DNA from: Mesorhizobium sp. WSM3862
GTDB taxonomy: Bacteria > Pseudomonadota > Alphaproteobacteria > Rhizobiales > Rhizobiaceae
NCBI RefSeq assembly: GCF_002294985.1
Contig: NZ_NSGE01000003.1
Location: forward strand, 434,001-498,000
Length of the DNA stretch: 64,000 bases
Reading direction: 5' to 3'
Shown: in pieces, positions 26,353-36,884 of the stretch
Position numbering within the stretch: position 1 is the first letter of the stretch
How the letters are laid out: each line of letters opens with the position of its first letter
Notes under the pieces: generated by a model
Databases searched by the model: none
Seen by the model: only the letters and a program-made list of their open reading frames with translations
What the model was told of the DNA's origin: nothing
Position numbers and translations under genes: made by a program

Positions 26353-27486
26353 ATGCTGGCCCGCGATCCCTCACCCCCGCCACCCGCCGAAGGAGCCGCG
26401 ATTCCGGCCGCGCATGGCAACGAGAGCTACATCGCGCTTGTCTGGCGCCGGCTGAAGCGCTCCTGGACCGGCATCGCCGGGCTATGCCTGGTTGTGCTGC
26501 TGCTTCTCATGACCCTTTTCGCGGAATTCCTCGCGCCTCTCGACCCGAAAGCGACCGATATCGCCTTCGCGCCGCCGCAGGTGGCTAGCTTTCACGACAA
26601 GGACGGCAATTTCGTCGCGCGGCCAAGAATCTACGCGCTGGCCGAATCGACCGACCTCGACCCGGTGACCTTCCAGCCGATCGTCGGCCCCGATTACGAT
26701 CATCCACGACTGCTCGGCTTCTTCGTCGAGGGCGCGCCCTACAAACTCTTCGGCCTCATCCCGGCGAACCGGCATTTCTTCGGCTCGATGGACGGCCAGC
26801 CGGTGCATTTCCTCGGCACCGACAAGTTCGGCCGTGATGTGCTGTCGCGCGCCATCCATGGTTCGCGCGTCTCGCTGATGATCGCGCTGACGGTGGTCTT
26901 CATAATCACCGTGATCGGCACCAGTGTCGGCATGGTGTCCGGCTATTTCGGCGGCCGGTTCGATGTCTGGATGCAGCGCTTCGTCGAACTGGTGCTCGCC
27001 TTCCCGCAACTGCCGCTTTACCTGGCGCTGACGACGCTGATCCCGGTCACCGCGCCGACCAATGTCTTTCTCGCCTTCGTTATCATCGTCATGTCGGCGC
27101 TTGGCTGGGCGCAGATGTCGCGCGAGGTACGCGGCAAGACGCTGGCGCTGGCGCGCATCGACTATGTGCGCGCGGCCATGGCGGTGGGCGCCACCGATCG
27201 GCGCATCATCATCCAGCACATCTTTCCCAATGTGATGAGCCATGTGATCGTCGCCGTGACGATCGCGATCCCGACGGTGGTGCTGCTCGAAGCCTTCCTC
27301 GGTTTTCTTGGCTTCGCAGTGAAGCCGCCGCTGATCTCGTGGGGCCTGATGCTGCAGGACACCGCGACCTATTCGGTCATCGGCACCTATCCGTGGATTC
27401 TGTCGCCGGTCGGCTTCGTGCTGATCACGGTCTTTGCCTTCAACGCGCTGGGCGACGGCCTGCGCGATGCCGTCGATCCCTATTGA
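26353..27486 (+). CDS. ABC transporter permease (DppC/OppC type)
   Basis: 377-aa inner-membrane permease. N-terminal cytosolic stretch and first helix SWTGIAGLCLVVLLLLMTLF, a large periplasmic insertion (about 55-150) with HFLGTDKFGRDVLSRAIHGS typical of OppC proteins, then the five-helix core with EAA loop VGATDRRIIIQHIFPNVMSH. The periplasmic insertion is longer than in standard OppC (about 300 aa), as in other agpC-like permeases. Start ATG directly follows the previous stop; the ATPase gene begins 10 bases downstream. Confidence 0.92.
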   Translation: MLARDPSPPPPAEGAAIPAAHGNESYIALVWRRLKRSWTGIAGLCLVVLLLLMTLFAEFLAPLDPKATDIAFAPPQVASFHDKDGNFVARPRIYALAESTDLDPVTFQPIVGPDYDHPRLLGFFVEGAPYKLFGLIPANRHFFGSMDGQPVHFLGTDKFGRDVLSRAIHGSRVSLMIALTVVFIITVIGTSVGMVSGYFGGRFDVWMQRFVELVLAFPQLPLYLALTTLIPVTAPTNVFLAFVIIVMSALGWAQMSREVRGKTLALARIDYVRAAMAVGATDRRIIIQHIFPNVMSHVIVAVTIAIPTVVLLEAFLGFLGFAVKPPLISWGLMLQDTATYSVIGTYPWILSPVGFVLITVFAFNALGDGLRDAVDPY

Positions 27487-27496
27487 GGTGACAGGA

Positions 27497-29167
<1,671 letters not shown>

Positions 29168-29187
29168 CCATATTCCGGAGGCTCACA

Positions 29188-30555
29188 GTGGCAAGAAATC
29201 CCAGGATCACCTTCATCGGTGCCGGCTCGACGGTGTTCATGAAGAACATTGTCGGCGACGTGCTGCAGCGCCCGCCGCTGTCGGGCGCGACGATCGCTTT
29301 GATGGACATCAATCCGCAGCGGCTGGAAGAGAGCGCCATCGTCGTCAACAAGCTGATCGCGACCCTTGGCGTGAAGGCGAAGGCCGAGACCTATTCCGAC
29401 CAACGCAAGGCGCTGTCCGGCGCCGACTTCGTCGTCGTCGCCTTCCAGATCGGCGGTTACGAGCCCTGCACCGTCACCGACTTCGAGGTGCCGAAGAAAT
29501 ATGGCCTGCGCCAGACGATCGCAGACACGCTCGGCGTCGGCGGCATCATGCGCGGCCTGAGGACGGTGCCGCATCTGTGGAGGATCTGCGAGGACATGCT
29601 CGCCGTCTGCCCCGACGCGATCATGCTGCAATACGTCAACCCAATGGCGATCAACACCTGGGCGATCGCCGCGAAATTCCCCCAGATCAAGCAGGTTGGG
29701 CTCTGCCATTCCGTGCAGGGCACGGCGATGGAGTTGGCGCACGATCTCGACCTTCCCTATGAGGAGATCCGCTACCGCGCAGCTGGCATCAACCACATGG
29801 CCTTTTACCTCAAGTTCGAGCATCGCCAGCCGGACGGCTCCTATCGCGACCTCTATCCCGACCTTGTCCGCGCCTATCGCGAGGGCCGCGCGCCGAAGCC
29901 CGGCTGGAACCCGCGCTGCCCCAACAAGGTGCGCTACGAGATGCTGACCCGGCTCGGCTATTTCGTCACCGAAAGCTCGGAGCATTTCGCCGAATACACG
30001 CCCTATTTCATCAAGGAAGGCCGCCCCGATCTGATCGAGAAATACGGCATCCCGCTTGACGAATATCCGAAGCGGTGCATCGAGCAGATCGAGCGCTGGA
30101 AGGGCCAGGCGGAGGCCTACCGCTCGGCCGACCGGATCGAGGTCGAGCAATCAAAGGAATATGCCTCCTCGATCATGAACTCGGTTTGGACCGGCGAGCC
30201 GTCGGTCATCTACGGCAATGTCCGCAACAATGGCTGCATCACCTCGCTGCCTTTCGATTGCGCGGCGGAAGTGCCGTGCCTGGTCGATGCTTCCGGCATC
30301 CAGCCGACCTATATCGGCGAGCTGCCGCCGCAGCTGACGGCGCTGATCCGCACCAACATCAATGTTCAGGAATTGACGGTGCGGGCGCTGATGAGCGAGA
30401 GCCGCGAGCACATCTACCACGCGGCGATGATGGACCCGCACACGGCGGCCGAGCTCGATCTCGATCAGATCTGGTCGCTAGTCGACGACCTGCTTGCAGC
30501 GCATGGCGACTGGTTGCCGGCCTGGGCGCGACCGGGCAAAAGCAAGGCTGCCTGA
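29188..30555 (+). CDS. melA: Alpha-galactosidase MelA (GH4)
   Basis: 455-aa NAD+/Mn2+-dependent enzyme hydrolysing melibiose and raffinose in the cytoplasm. It resembles enterobacterial MelA along its whole length: ITFIGAGSTVFMKNIVGDV, ADFVVVAFQIGGYEPCTVTD, GLCHSVQGTAMELAHDL, AAGINHMAFYL, YFVTESSEHFAEYTPYF, EYPKRCIEQIERWKGQ and MNSVWTGEPSVIYGNVRNNG. Start GTG 29188 has GGAGG six bases upstream. Last gene of the operon; a 60-nt repeat and a long inverted repeat follow before purD (convergent). Confidence 0.95.
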   Translation: MARNPRITFIGAGSTVFMKNIVGDVLQRPPLSGATIALMDINPQRLEESAIVVNKLIATLGVKAKAETYSDQRKALSGADFVVVAFQIGGYEPCTVTDFEVPKKYGLRQTIADTLGVGGIMRGLRTVPHLWRICEDMLAVCPDAIMLQYVNPMAINTWAIAAKFPQIKQVGLCHSVQGTAMELAHDLDLPYEEIRYRAAGINHMAFYLKFEHRQPDGSYRDLYPDLVRAYREGRAPKPGWNPRCPNKVRYEMLTRLGYFVTESSEHFAEYTPYFIKEGRPDLIEKYGIPLDEYPKRCIEQIERWKGQAEAYRSADRIEVEQSKEYASSIMNSVWTGEPSVIYGNVRNNGCITSLPFDCAAEVPCLVDASGIQPTYIGELPPQLTALIRTNINVQELTVRALMSESREHIYHAAMMDPHTAAELDLDQIWSLVDDLLAAHGDWLPAWARPGKSKAA

Positions 30556-30557
30556 TT

Positions 30558-30618
30558 AGAGCAATTTCAGAAAAAGTGGGAAGCGGTTTTCCGTCCGAAA
30601 TTGCGTCAAAACAAAGAG
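30558..30618 (+). repeat. Short repeat family S, copy A
   Basis: Begins AGAGCAATTTCAG and ends TTGCGTCAAAACAAAGAG. It has near-identical relatives at 35684-35745 and, in reverse, at 36893-36952 and 54419-54476. It lies immediately after the melA stop. Confidence 0.8.
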
Positions 30619-30623
30619 ACACG

Positions 30624-30656
30624 ACATTTCGCCGTTTCCGTGAAACGGTGAAATGT
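30624..30656. terminator. Inverted repeat between melA and purD, likely bidirectional terminator
   Basis: ACATTTCGCCGTTTC (30624-30638) pairs with GAAACGGTGAAATGT (30642-30656) across a 3-base loop, 15 bp with one G-T position. It ends one base from the purD stop and follows melA, two convergent genes. There is no strong T run. Confidence 0.6.
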
Positions 30657-30657
30657 C

Positions 30658-31938
30658 CTATTTGCCGGTCTGCTCACGCTCGACGGCGCGCCAGCCGATG
30701 TCGTGGCGGAAGAAACCCTGCGGCCAGTCGATACGATCGATCGCCACGTAGGCCTTTTTCTGTGCCTCCCCGACGGTGGTGCCGGTTGCCGTGACGTTGA
30801 GCACGCGGCCGCCATTGGCGACTAGCGCGCCGCCGTTGATGGCGGTGCCCGCGTGGAAGATTTCGGCGCCGTCGCTGGCGGCCTCGTCGAGACCGCGGAT
30901 GACCGAGCCCTTTTCCGGCGTGCCGGGATAGCCCCTCGCCGCCATCACCACGGTCAGTGCCGCCCCGTCGCTCCAGCGGACCGACATGTGCGCGAGCTGG
31001 CCGTCGACGGCGGCGTTGAGCAGGACGAGCAGGTCGTCCTTCAGCCGCATCATCAGCACCTGGCATTCGGGATCGCCGAAGCGGGTGTTGTACTCGATCA
31101 GCTTGGGGCCTTGGTCGGTGATCATCAAACCGGCGAAGAGGATGCCGGCGAAAGGCGCGCCGAGATTGGCCATGCCGCGCATCGTCGGCTCGACGATCTC
31201 GCGCATGGTGCGCTCGGTCATGTCGGGCGTCATCACCGGCGCCGGCGAATAGGCGCCCATGCCGCCGGTGTTCGGACCGGTATCGCCGTCGCCGACGCGC
31301 TTATGGTCCTGCGCGGTGCCGAAGGGCAGCGCGGTAGCGCCGTCGCAGAGGCAGAAGAAGCTCGCCTCCTCGCCGGTCAGATATTCCTCGACGACGACCT
31401 CGGCGCCGGCGGCGCCAAAAGCGCCGTCGAAACAGGCGTCGAGCGCGGCAAGCGCCTCCTCCAGCGTCATGGCGATGGTGACGCCCTTGCCGGCGGCAAG
31501 CCCGTCAGCCTTGATGACGATCGGCGCGCCCGTCTTTTCGACATAGGCTTTGGCCGCCGCGAGATCGGCGAAGCGGCCATAGGCTGCGGTCGGGATGTTG
31601 AACTTGGCGCAAAGATCCTTGGTAAAGCCCTTCGAGCCTTCGAGCCGCGCCGCCGCCCTGGAGGGGCCGAAGACGCGGATGCCCCAGGCGCGCAAATCAT
31701 CGGCAATGCCAGCCACCAGCGGCCCTTCCGGACCGACGACGACGAGGTCGATCTTCTTCTCCTGGCAGAAGGCGGCCACAGTGGAGTGGTCGGCGATGTC
31801 CAGCTTGACCAGTTCGGCGAAACGGCCGATGCCGGGATTGCCGGGTGAAGCATAGAGCTTCGTCAGCAGCGGCGACGCGGCGATCTTCCAGGCAAGCGCA
31901 TGTTCGCGGCCGCCCGAGCCGAGAAGAAGAACGTTCAT
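30658..31938 (-). CDS. purD: Phosphoribosylamine-glycine ligase (GAR synthetase)
   Basis: 426-aa ATP-grasp enzyme, second step of purine synthesis: phosphoribosylamine + glycine + ATP. Clear features: [37 protein letters not shown], the ATP-binding [30 protein letters not shown] and [22 protein letters not shown] 31938 (MNVLL) is preferred over a GTG two codons upstream because GAGG precedes it by six bases. Monocistronic; divergent from ubiA. Confidence 0.97.
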   Translation of the reverse strand: MNVLLLGSGGREHALAWKIAASPLLTKLYASPGNPGIGRFAELVKLDIADHSTVAAFCQEKKIDLVVVGPEGPLVAGIADDLRAWGIRVFGPSRAAARLEGSKGFTKDLCAKFNIPTAAYGRFADLAAAKAYVEKTGAPIVIKADGLAAGKGVTIAMTLEEALAALDACFDGAFGAAGAEVVVEEYLTGEEASFFCLCDGATALPFGTAQDHKRVGDGDTGPNTGGMGAYSPAPVMTPDMTERTMREIVEPTMRGMANLGAPFAGILFAGLMITDQGPKLIEYNTRFGDPECQVLMMRLKDDLLVLLNAAVDGQLAHMSVRWSDGAALTVVMAARGYPGTPEKGSVIRGLDEAASDGAEIFHAGTAINGGALVANGGRVLNVTATGTTVGEAQKKAYVAIDRIDWPQGFFRHDIGWRAVEREQTGK

Positions 31939-32341
31939 GGCCACCTCTTGCTGATCGTGTCCCCGAACCCGCTATTGGTCCAAGGGCGACGGGTCAAGGC
32001 GTCTTGGCGTTTCGGAGGGCGATTGCACACGGGAAGATTGCCCACATCAAGACGCAATGAGGCAATTTGCCGGTGGGGAACCGACCCCGCCCGGCCCAAT
32101 CCGAAGTCGACTCAGCTCCGGAAAACGATGGGGAACCAGCCCTCGCGCAACCTCTGGCCGGGCTTGATGTGCTTCCCATGCAGCGCTTGTCCTCGCCCAC
32201 AACGCGCGCCTGCGCCTATCGAAGGCGGCACTCGCCTTCATCGAGACAGCGAAAGCATGGTTCGCCAGTCACGATGTTTTCACTGGCTGAGCGACAACAC
32301 GGCTGCTTGACGGCGCCCATCGCTGCTGCCACTCCAGCACG
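31939..32341. other. 403-bp intergenic region without recognised gene
   Basis: Separates divergent purD and ubiA and must contain both promoters. GGGGAACC occurs twice (in the 32080s and the 32130s). I see no tRNA, no coding frame with good start and no known riboswitch. A small RNA cannot be excluded. Confidence 0.5.
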
Positions 32342-33325
32342 ATGAAAACGATCCAGTCGAAAGCAGCCCAGGGCCGCGTCGCGGACGCGCCGAGCGGCCA
32401 TTGGGTTTACCGAGTGCTGCCGCGCTGGCTGTGGCCCTATGCGCAGCTTGCGCGCTGGGACCGGCCGATCGGCTGGCAGCTGCTCTTGTGGCCCTGCTGG
32501 TGGTCGGCGGCTCTTGCGGCCAGCGCCTATCCGCGGCCGACGGATCCGCTGCTGACGCTGTTGCCCGCGCCCTGGTACCTGTTCCTGTTTTTCATCGGCG
32601 CCGTCGCCATGCGCGGCGCCGGCTGCACCTACAACGACATCGTCGACGAAGACATCGACAACCAGGTCGAGCGCACCCGCTCGCGGCCGCTGCCGGCCGG
32701 CCAGGTGACGCGCCGCCAGGCCTGGGCGTTTCTGATCATCCAGGCGCTGGTCGGGCTCGCGGTGCTTTTGCAGTTCAACAGCTTCGCCATTCCGCTCGGC
32801 ATCGCCTCGCTGGCCATTGTCGCGATCTACCCGTTCATGAAGCGCATCACCAATTGGCCGCAATTCGTGCTCGGGCTCGCCTTCTCCTGGGGCGCGCTGA
32901 TGGGCTGGGCGGTCGAGTTCGGCGATCTCGATGGCCCCGCCATCATGCTCTATATCGGCTCGATCCTGTGGGTGATCGGCTACGACACGATCTACGCGCA
33001 TCAGGACAAAGAAGACGACGCCATCGTCGGCGTGCGCTCGACGGCACGCCTGTTCGGCGACAACACCAAGACCTGGCTCACCGGGCTCTATGGCGGCACG
33101 CTTGCCTGCTTCGCCATCGCCTTTGCCTCGGCTCAAGTGCCGATGCCGGCGCTGGCCGGGCTGATTGCCGCCGGCGCGCATATGGCGCGCCAGATCATCC
33201 GGCTCGACATCAACGATCCCGATCAGTGCCTGAAGCTGTTCAAGTCGAACAACCAGGTCGGCTGGCTGATTTTTCTGGGGCTGATCGGCGGGGCGTTTTG
33301 GGTGGTGCTGAAGCCGCTGGTGTAG
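32342..33325 (+). CDS. ubiA: 4-hydroxybenzoate octaprenyltransferase
   Basis: 327-aa inner-membrane prenyltransferase attaching the octaprenyl/decaprenyl tail to 4-hydroxybenzoate in ubiquinone synthesis. Both Asp-rich motifs are present: AGCTYNDIVDEDIDNQVERT (diphosphate/Mg2+ site) and YDTIYAHQDKEDDAIVG. About eight or nine hydrophobic segments. ATG at 32342; no strong SD. The prenyl donor would come from IspB, encoded at 46.5-47.5 kb in this window. Confidence 0.95.
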   Translation: MKTIQSKAAQGRVADAPSGHWVYRVLPRWLWPYAQLARWDRPIGWQLLLWPCWWSAALAASAYPRPTDPLLTLLPAPWYLFLFFIGAVAMRGAGCTYNDIVDEDIDNQVERTRSRPLPAGQVTRRQAWAFLIIQALVGLAVLLQFNSFAIPLGIASLAIVAIYPFMKRITNWPQFVLGLAFSWGALMGWAVEFGDLDGPAIMLYIGSILWVIGYDTIYAHQDKEDDAIVGVRSTARLFGDNTKTWLTGLYGGTLACFAIAFASAQVPMPALAGLIAAGAHMARQIIRLDINDPDQCLKLFKSNNQVGWLIFLGLIGGAFWVVLKPLV

Positions 33326-33330
33326 CGCCT

Positions 33331-33479
33331 CTCCTTCTCCCCTTGTCGTGGGAGGGTGGATCGGCGCGCAGTGCCGAGACGGTTGAGGGTGTTTCAGCGG
33401 AGTGAGAGCTCGGCGTTTCCTGGAGAACCCCTCATCCGTCGCCTTCGGCGACACCTTCTCCCACAGGGGGGAGAAGGGA
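33331..33479. repeat. Palindromic element R1 (ubiA-DUF6101 intergenic)
   Basis: About 149 nt bounded by CTCCTTCTCCCC on one side and GGGGGGAGAAGG on the other, with the inner hairpin GTCGCC-TTC-GGCGAC (about 33438-33452) just before the right end. Same architecture as R3 and R4, but with slightly different terminal palindromes. Confidence 0.7.
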
Positions 33480-33489
33480 AGGGTCGCTG

Positions 33490-34056
33490 CTATTCGCGCG
33501 CGATAATCTCCTCACCGCCGACGACGAGACGCAGGCCGAGATTGCCGGTCCTGCGGCGGGCGAGGAAGCGCGGGCGGCGCATGTTGGAGACACGGCCCTG
33601 GCGGCGTTCCTGCGGCGGCAGCGCTTTGATTGCGGCGCCCAGCGATTCCTCCAGCGTGCGGGCGACGCCGTCGGCCTCGATCAGAAGCATCGGCAGGCGA
33701 TAGGCGTCGGCCCAGGCGCGCCAGTCGGCGGCGACGTCGTCGAGATCGTCGGCGACCAAAAGCGGCACCGACAGCATCGGATCATTGTGCAGAAGTTCCA
33801 GCGTCACGGTGACATTGCCGTCCGGATCCTCCATGGCGCGGGCGGCGACACCACGGAAGGCATTGGCGGGCAGCGCGATGATCGCCGGCACGCCGCTCAT
33901 CTCCAGCGTGCGGCGGATGACGGCGCCGCGCTGGTCGATGGTGAAGGTTACATCGCCATAGTCGTCGCGCGTGGCATAGCTTACCATCTGCGGCAGGCGA
34001 AACGGGTCGAGACGCATGTTGCGCCCCGCCCAGACTGGCTTCAGTCCAGTGTTCAT
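33490..34056 (-). CDS. DUF6101 family protein
   Basis: 188-aa soluble protein with DPFRLPQMVSYATRDDYGDV, the pattern FTIDQRGAVIRRTLEMSG..PAIIALPANAFRGVA, and a C-terminal basic stretch RPRFLARRRTGNLGLRL. This corresponds to the DUF6101 family, confined largely to Rhizobiales; no function known. ATG 34056 carries AGGAAGG upstream. Its 3' end is 11 bases from palindromic element R1. Upstream 180 bp hold a small hairpin GGCCGG-TTCTT-CCGGCC (34104-34120) and no gene. Confidence 0.75.
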   Translation of the reverse strand: MNTGLKPVWAGRNMRLDPFRLPQMVSYATRDDYGDVTFTIDQRGAVIRRTLEMSGVPAIIALPANAFRGVAARAMEDPDGNVTVTLELLHNDPMLSVPLLVADDLDDVAADWRAWADAYRLPMLLIEADGVARTLEESLGAAIKALPPQERRQGRVSNMRRPRFLARRRTGNLGLRLVVGGEEIIARE

Positions 34057-34240
34057 CGAATGCCTTCCTGTTTCTCCTGAGGGCCGTTTTCCGGTTCTCT
34101 CCGGGCCGGTTCTTCCGGCCTCGTTATGCGGGAAACATTAGCGCTCGCTTCTTACCGCCGCGCTTAAGAAAGTCAGTTAAATTTTGCTGATCGGAGCCGA
34201 TGGTTATCGGAATGCGACCAGCCACAAGATGTTGGAAGAA

Positions 34241-35671
34241 TTAGATAACCTTACCGGGATTCATGATGCCGGCCGGGTCGAAGGCCGCCTTCACTCGGCG
34301 CATCAGATCGATCGCCATTGGCGGGGCCGTGGCGATCAGCTCGTCGCGCTTCAATTGGCCGATGCCGTGCTCGGCCGAGATCGAGCCGTGGAAGGAACGC
34401 ACGACATCGTGCACGGCCTTGTTCATCGGGTGGTAGAGCTCAAGGAACGGCTCGTCCTGCCAATCCAGCGGGCGAGAGATGTTGTAGTGAAGATTGCCGT
34501 CGCCCATGTGGCCGAAGCAGACGACGCGGGCGCCGGGACAGACAGTCTGGACCACGCCGGCCGCCTTTTCGATGAACTCCGGGATCGAGGCGATCGGCAC
34601 CGAGATGTCGTGCTTGATCGAGGCGCCCTCCGGCTTCTGGCATTCGGGCAGCGTCTCGCGGAAATTCCAGAAGGCGTCGCCCTGGGCAAGACTTGCCGAC
34701 ACCACCGCATCGCCGACGATGCCCTGCTCGAGGCCGGCCGAAAGAATCTCCTCGATCAGCGCCTTGCCATCTTCTTCCGAGCGACCTGAAGAGACCTGCA
34801 TCAGGGCATACCACGGCCAGTCATCCGCCAGCGGTCGGGTGATCCCTTGCCCATGCTTAAGCGTGAAGTCGTAAGGCCTTTTGGCGATCAGCTCGAAAGC
34901 CGTGAGCGAAGCACCGGCGCGATCCATCGCCAAGCTGAACAGCGAGAGCGCTGCCTGGGGCGACGACAGGCCGGCGAAGGCAACCTCCCTGCCCTTCGGC
35001 TTCGGAAAGAGCTTCAGCACCGCGGCGGTGATGACGCCGAGGGTGCCCTCGGCGCCGACGAAGAGGTTTTTCAGATCGTAGCCGGTGTTGTCCTTCTTCA
35101 GCTTGCGCAGATCGTCGAACACTTCGCCGGTCGGCAGCACCACTTCGACGCCGAGGCAAAGCTCGCGCGCATTGCCATAGGCAAGCACGCCGGTGCCCCC
35201 GGCATTGGAAGAGAGATTGCCGCCGATCTGGCAGGAGCCTTGGGCTGCAAGCGACAGCGGGAACAGCCGGTCGGCAGCGTCGGCCGCTTCCTGGAGGGTT
35301 TGCAGGATGACGCCGGCCTCGGCGGTGATGGTATTCGACAGGACATCGATTTCGCGGATGCGGTTCAGCCGCGACAGCGAGAGCACGATGTCGCGGCCGG
35401 ACTTGTCCGGCACTTGGGCGCCGACCAGCCCGGTGTTGCCGCTCTGCGGCACGACCGGCGTGCCGGTCTCGGTCGCGAGCCGCATGATGCGGCTCACTTC
35501 CTCGACGCTGCCCGGCCTCAGCGCCAGCGGTGTCCGGCCATGCCAGAGGCCGCGCCGCTCGGTGACGTAGGGCGCGATGTCAGCCTGATCGCGCAGCGCG
35601 TATCTGTCGCCGACAATGGCAGCGAAGCGGTCGATGAGGGCAGGATCGAGGTCGAAGGGCTGGTCGTTCAT
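34241..35671 (-). CDS. FAD-linked 2-hydroxyacid dehydrogenase (D-lactate/D-2-hydroxyglutarate type)
   Basis: 476-aa flavoprotein of the GlcD/Dld/D2HGDH family. N-terminal FAD_binding_4 region shows PVVPQSGNTGLVGAQVP and QIGGNLSSNAGGTGVLAYGN; YDLKNLFVGAEGTLGVITAA follows; the C-terminal FAD-oxidase domain ends with CFGHMGDGNLHYNISRP and ISAEHGIGQLKRDEL, containing the metal/substrate histidines. The typical substrate is a D-2-hydroxyacid, with D-2-hydroxyglutarate or D-lactate most likely. Short repeat copy B lies just upstream of its start. Confidence 0.9.
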   Translation of the reverse strand: MNDQPFDLDPALIDRFAAIVGDRYALRDQADIAPYVTERRGLWHGRTPLALRPGSVEEVSRIMRLATETGTPVVPQSGNTGLVGAQVPDKSGRDIVLSLSRLNRIREIDVLSNTITAEAGVILQTLQEAADAADRLFPLSLAAQGSCQIGGNLSSNAGGTGVLAYGNARELCLGVEVVLPTGEVFDDLRKLKKDNTGYDLKNLFVGAEGTLGVITAAVLKLFPKPKGREVAFAGLSSPQAALSLFSLAMDRAGASLTAFELIAKRPYDFTLKHGQGITRPLADDWPWYALMQVSSGRSEEDGKALIEEILSAGLEQGIVGDAVVSASLAQGDAFWNFRETLPECQKPEGASIKHDISVPIASIPEFIEKAAGVVQTVCPGARVVCFGHMGDGNLHYNISRPLDWQDEPFLELYHPMNKAVHDVVRSFHGSISAEHGIGQLKRDELIATAPPMAIDLMRRVKAAFDPAGIMNPGKVI

Positions 35672-35683
35672 GCGCCCAAGCCT

Positions 35684-35745
35684 AGAGCAATTCCAGGAAA
35701 AGTGTGAAGCGGTTTTCCGTCCGGAATTGCGTCAAAACAAAGAGA
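35684..35745 (+). repeat. Short repeat family S, copy B
   Basis: Begins AGAGCAATTCCAGGAAAAG and ends AAAACAAAGAGA. Best conserved copy; about 90% like copy A. It fills nearly the entire gap between the dehydrogenase start and the downstream end of the Sua5 gene. Confidence 0.8.
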
Positions 35746-35750
35746 TAGGC

Positions 35751-36719
35751 TCAGTCGATCTTGTCACGCGGGGCGGCGGCGCGCGCGAGCCGGTCGTTGA
35801 TCGCCTCGCCCAAGCCGTCGGCCGGGATCGGCTCGACGGCGATCGTGGCCGCGCCGCTGCGGTCGAGCGCCTGCATATAGGCGAAAAGATTGGCGGCGGC
35901 CTCCCGCAGATCGCCCGCCTCGGAAAGATTGCGCAGCGCCACGGCATCCCGCCAGCCTTCAGCGCGAGCGCGGCCGAAGGCGAGCAGCGCCTCGCCGCTG
36001 GCGAGCTTGCCGACATTGAGCCGCATCGATGCGCGCGGCGCGTAATGCGAGGCGAGCATGCCGGGCGCCTGGATTCCGGCAGCGCCGCGGATCACCTCAA
36101 CGTCGGCGACCGCTTCAATGTCCCGGGCAGCAATGCCGCCGGGTCGTAGCAGACGCAGCTTGCCGTCTTCGATCTTGACGATCGTCGATTCCAGGCCGAC
36201 GGGCGTCGCGCCGCCGTCGACCACCAGCTTGATCTTCTCGCCGAGATCAGCCGCCACGGCCTCGGCCGTCGTGGCGCTGATCCTGCCGGAGGAATTGGCG
36301 CTGGGCGCCGCGAGCGGCCGGCCCAATCTCGCGATCAGCTCGCCGCCGAAGCCTCTCGGCATGCGCAGCGCGATCGTGTCAAGCCCGGCTGTGACGAGCG
36401 GATGGATGCCGTTTTCCGCGCGCTGCGGCAACACCAGCGTCAGCGGACCGGGCCAGAAAGCTTCCGCCAGCTTTGTTGACAATAGATCGAATGTAGCAAT
36501 GCGGTTTGCCATGGCGAGGTCGGCGACATGGGCGATCAGCGGGTTGAAGCGCGGGCGACCCTTGACCTCGAAAATACGCGCCACGGCAGCCCCCTTCGTG
36601 GCGTCACCTGCCAGTCCGTAAACGGTCTCGGTCGGGATGGCGACAACATCGCCGCCTTCGAGCAGCGCCAGCGCCCTTTCCATCGCCTCGCCGACGCCAA
36701 GTATCTCAGCCAAATTCAC
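35751..36719 (-). CDS. L-threonylcarbamoyladenylate synthase (Sua5/YwlC type)
   Basis: 322-aa enzyme making threonylcarbamoyl-AMP from threonine, bicarbonate and ATP, for the t6A37 tRNA modification. YrdC domain (residues 1-205): GGDVVAIPTETVYGLAGDAT, KGRPRFNPLIAHVAD, AFWPGPLTLVLPQR, RPLAAPSANSSGRISATTAE and GLESTIVKIEDGKL. The Sua5 C-terminal domain follows with APGMLASHYAPRASMRL. Start GTG 36719 (VNLAEIL) with AGGA six bases upstream; the frame is open 25 codons further but unrelated in style. Confidence 0.92.
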   Translation of the reverse strand: MNLAEILGVGEAMERALALLEGGDVVAIPTETVYGLAGDATKGAAVARIFEVKGRPRFNPLIAHVADLAMANRIATFDLLSTKLAEAFWPGPLTLVLPQRAENGIHPLVTAGLDTIALRMPRGFGGELIARLGRPLAAPSANSSGRISATTAEAVAADLGEKIKLVVDGGATPVGLESTIVKIEDGKLRLLRPGGIAARDIEAVADVEVIRGAAGIQAPGMLASHYAPRASMRLNVGKLASGEALLAFGRARAEGWRDAVALRNLSEAGDLREAAANLFAYMQALDRSGAATIAVEPIPADGLGEAINDRLARAAAPRDKID

Positions 36720-36884
36720 CACCGATCCTGAACATGCCGGTCCCGTAGTACGGCATGGAAGCAGGGGCAAGGGCGGGCATTGGCGATTTATCAATCCCTA
36801 AAATGTTAAGTTTCCGCGCAAGCCGGCATCAATTCGCCGACGCTAGGGTGCGGATTTCCGGTTGGTGGGCGGAGAGTTGTCGTG

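Noticed and set aside
31939..32341. Possible small RNA between purD and ubiA
   Set aside because: Repeated GGGGAACC and some pairing, but no terminator or known RNA consensus; kept only as unassigned intergenic.
33331..33479. R1 as a transcription terminator for ubiA and DUF6101
   Set aside because: It may act as one, but its architecture is that of the dispersed palindromic family, so it is annotated as a repeat.
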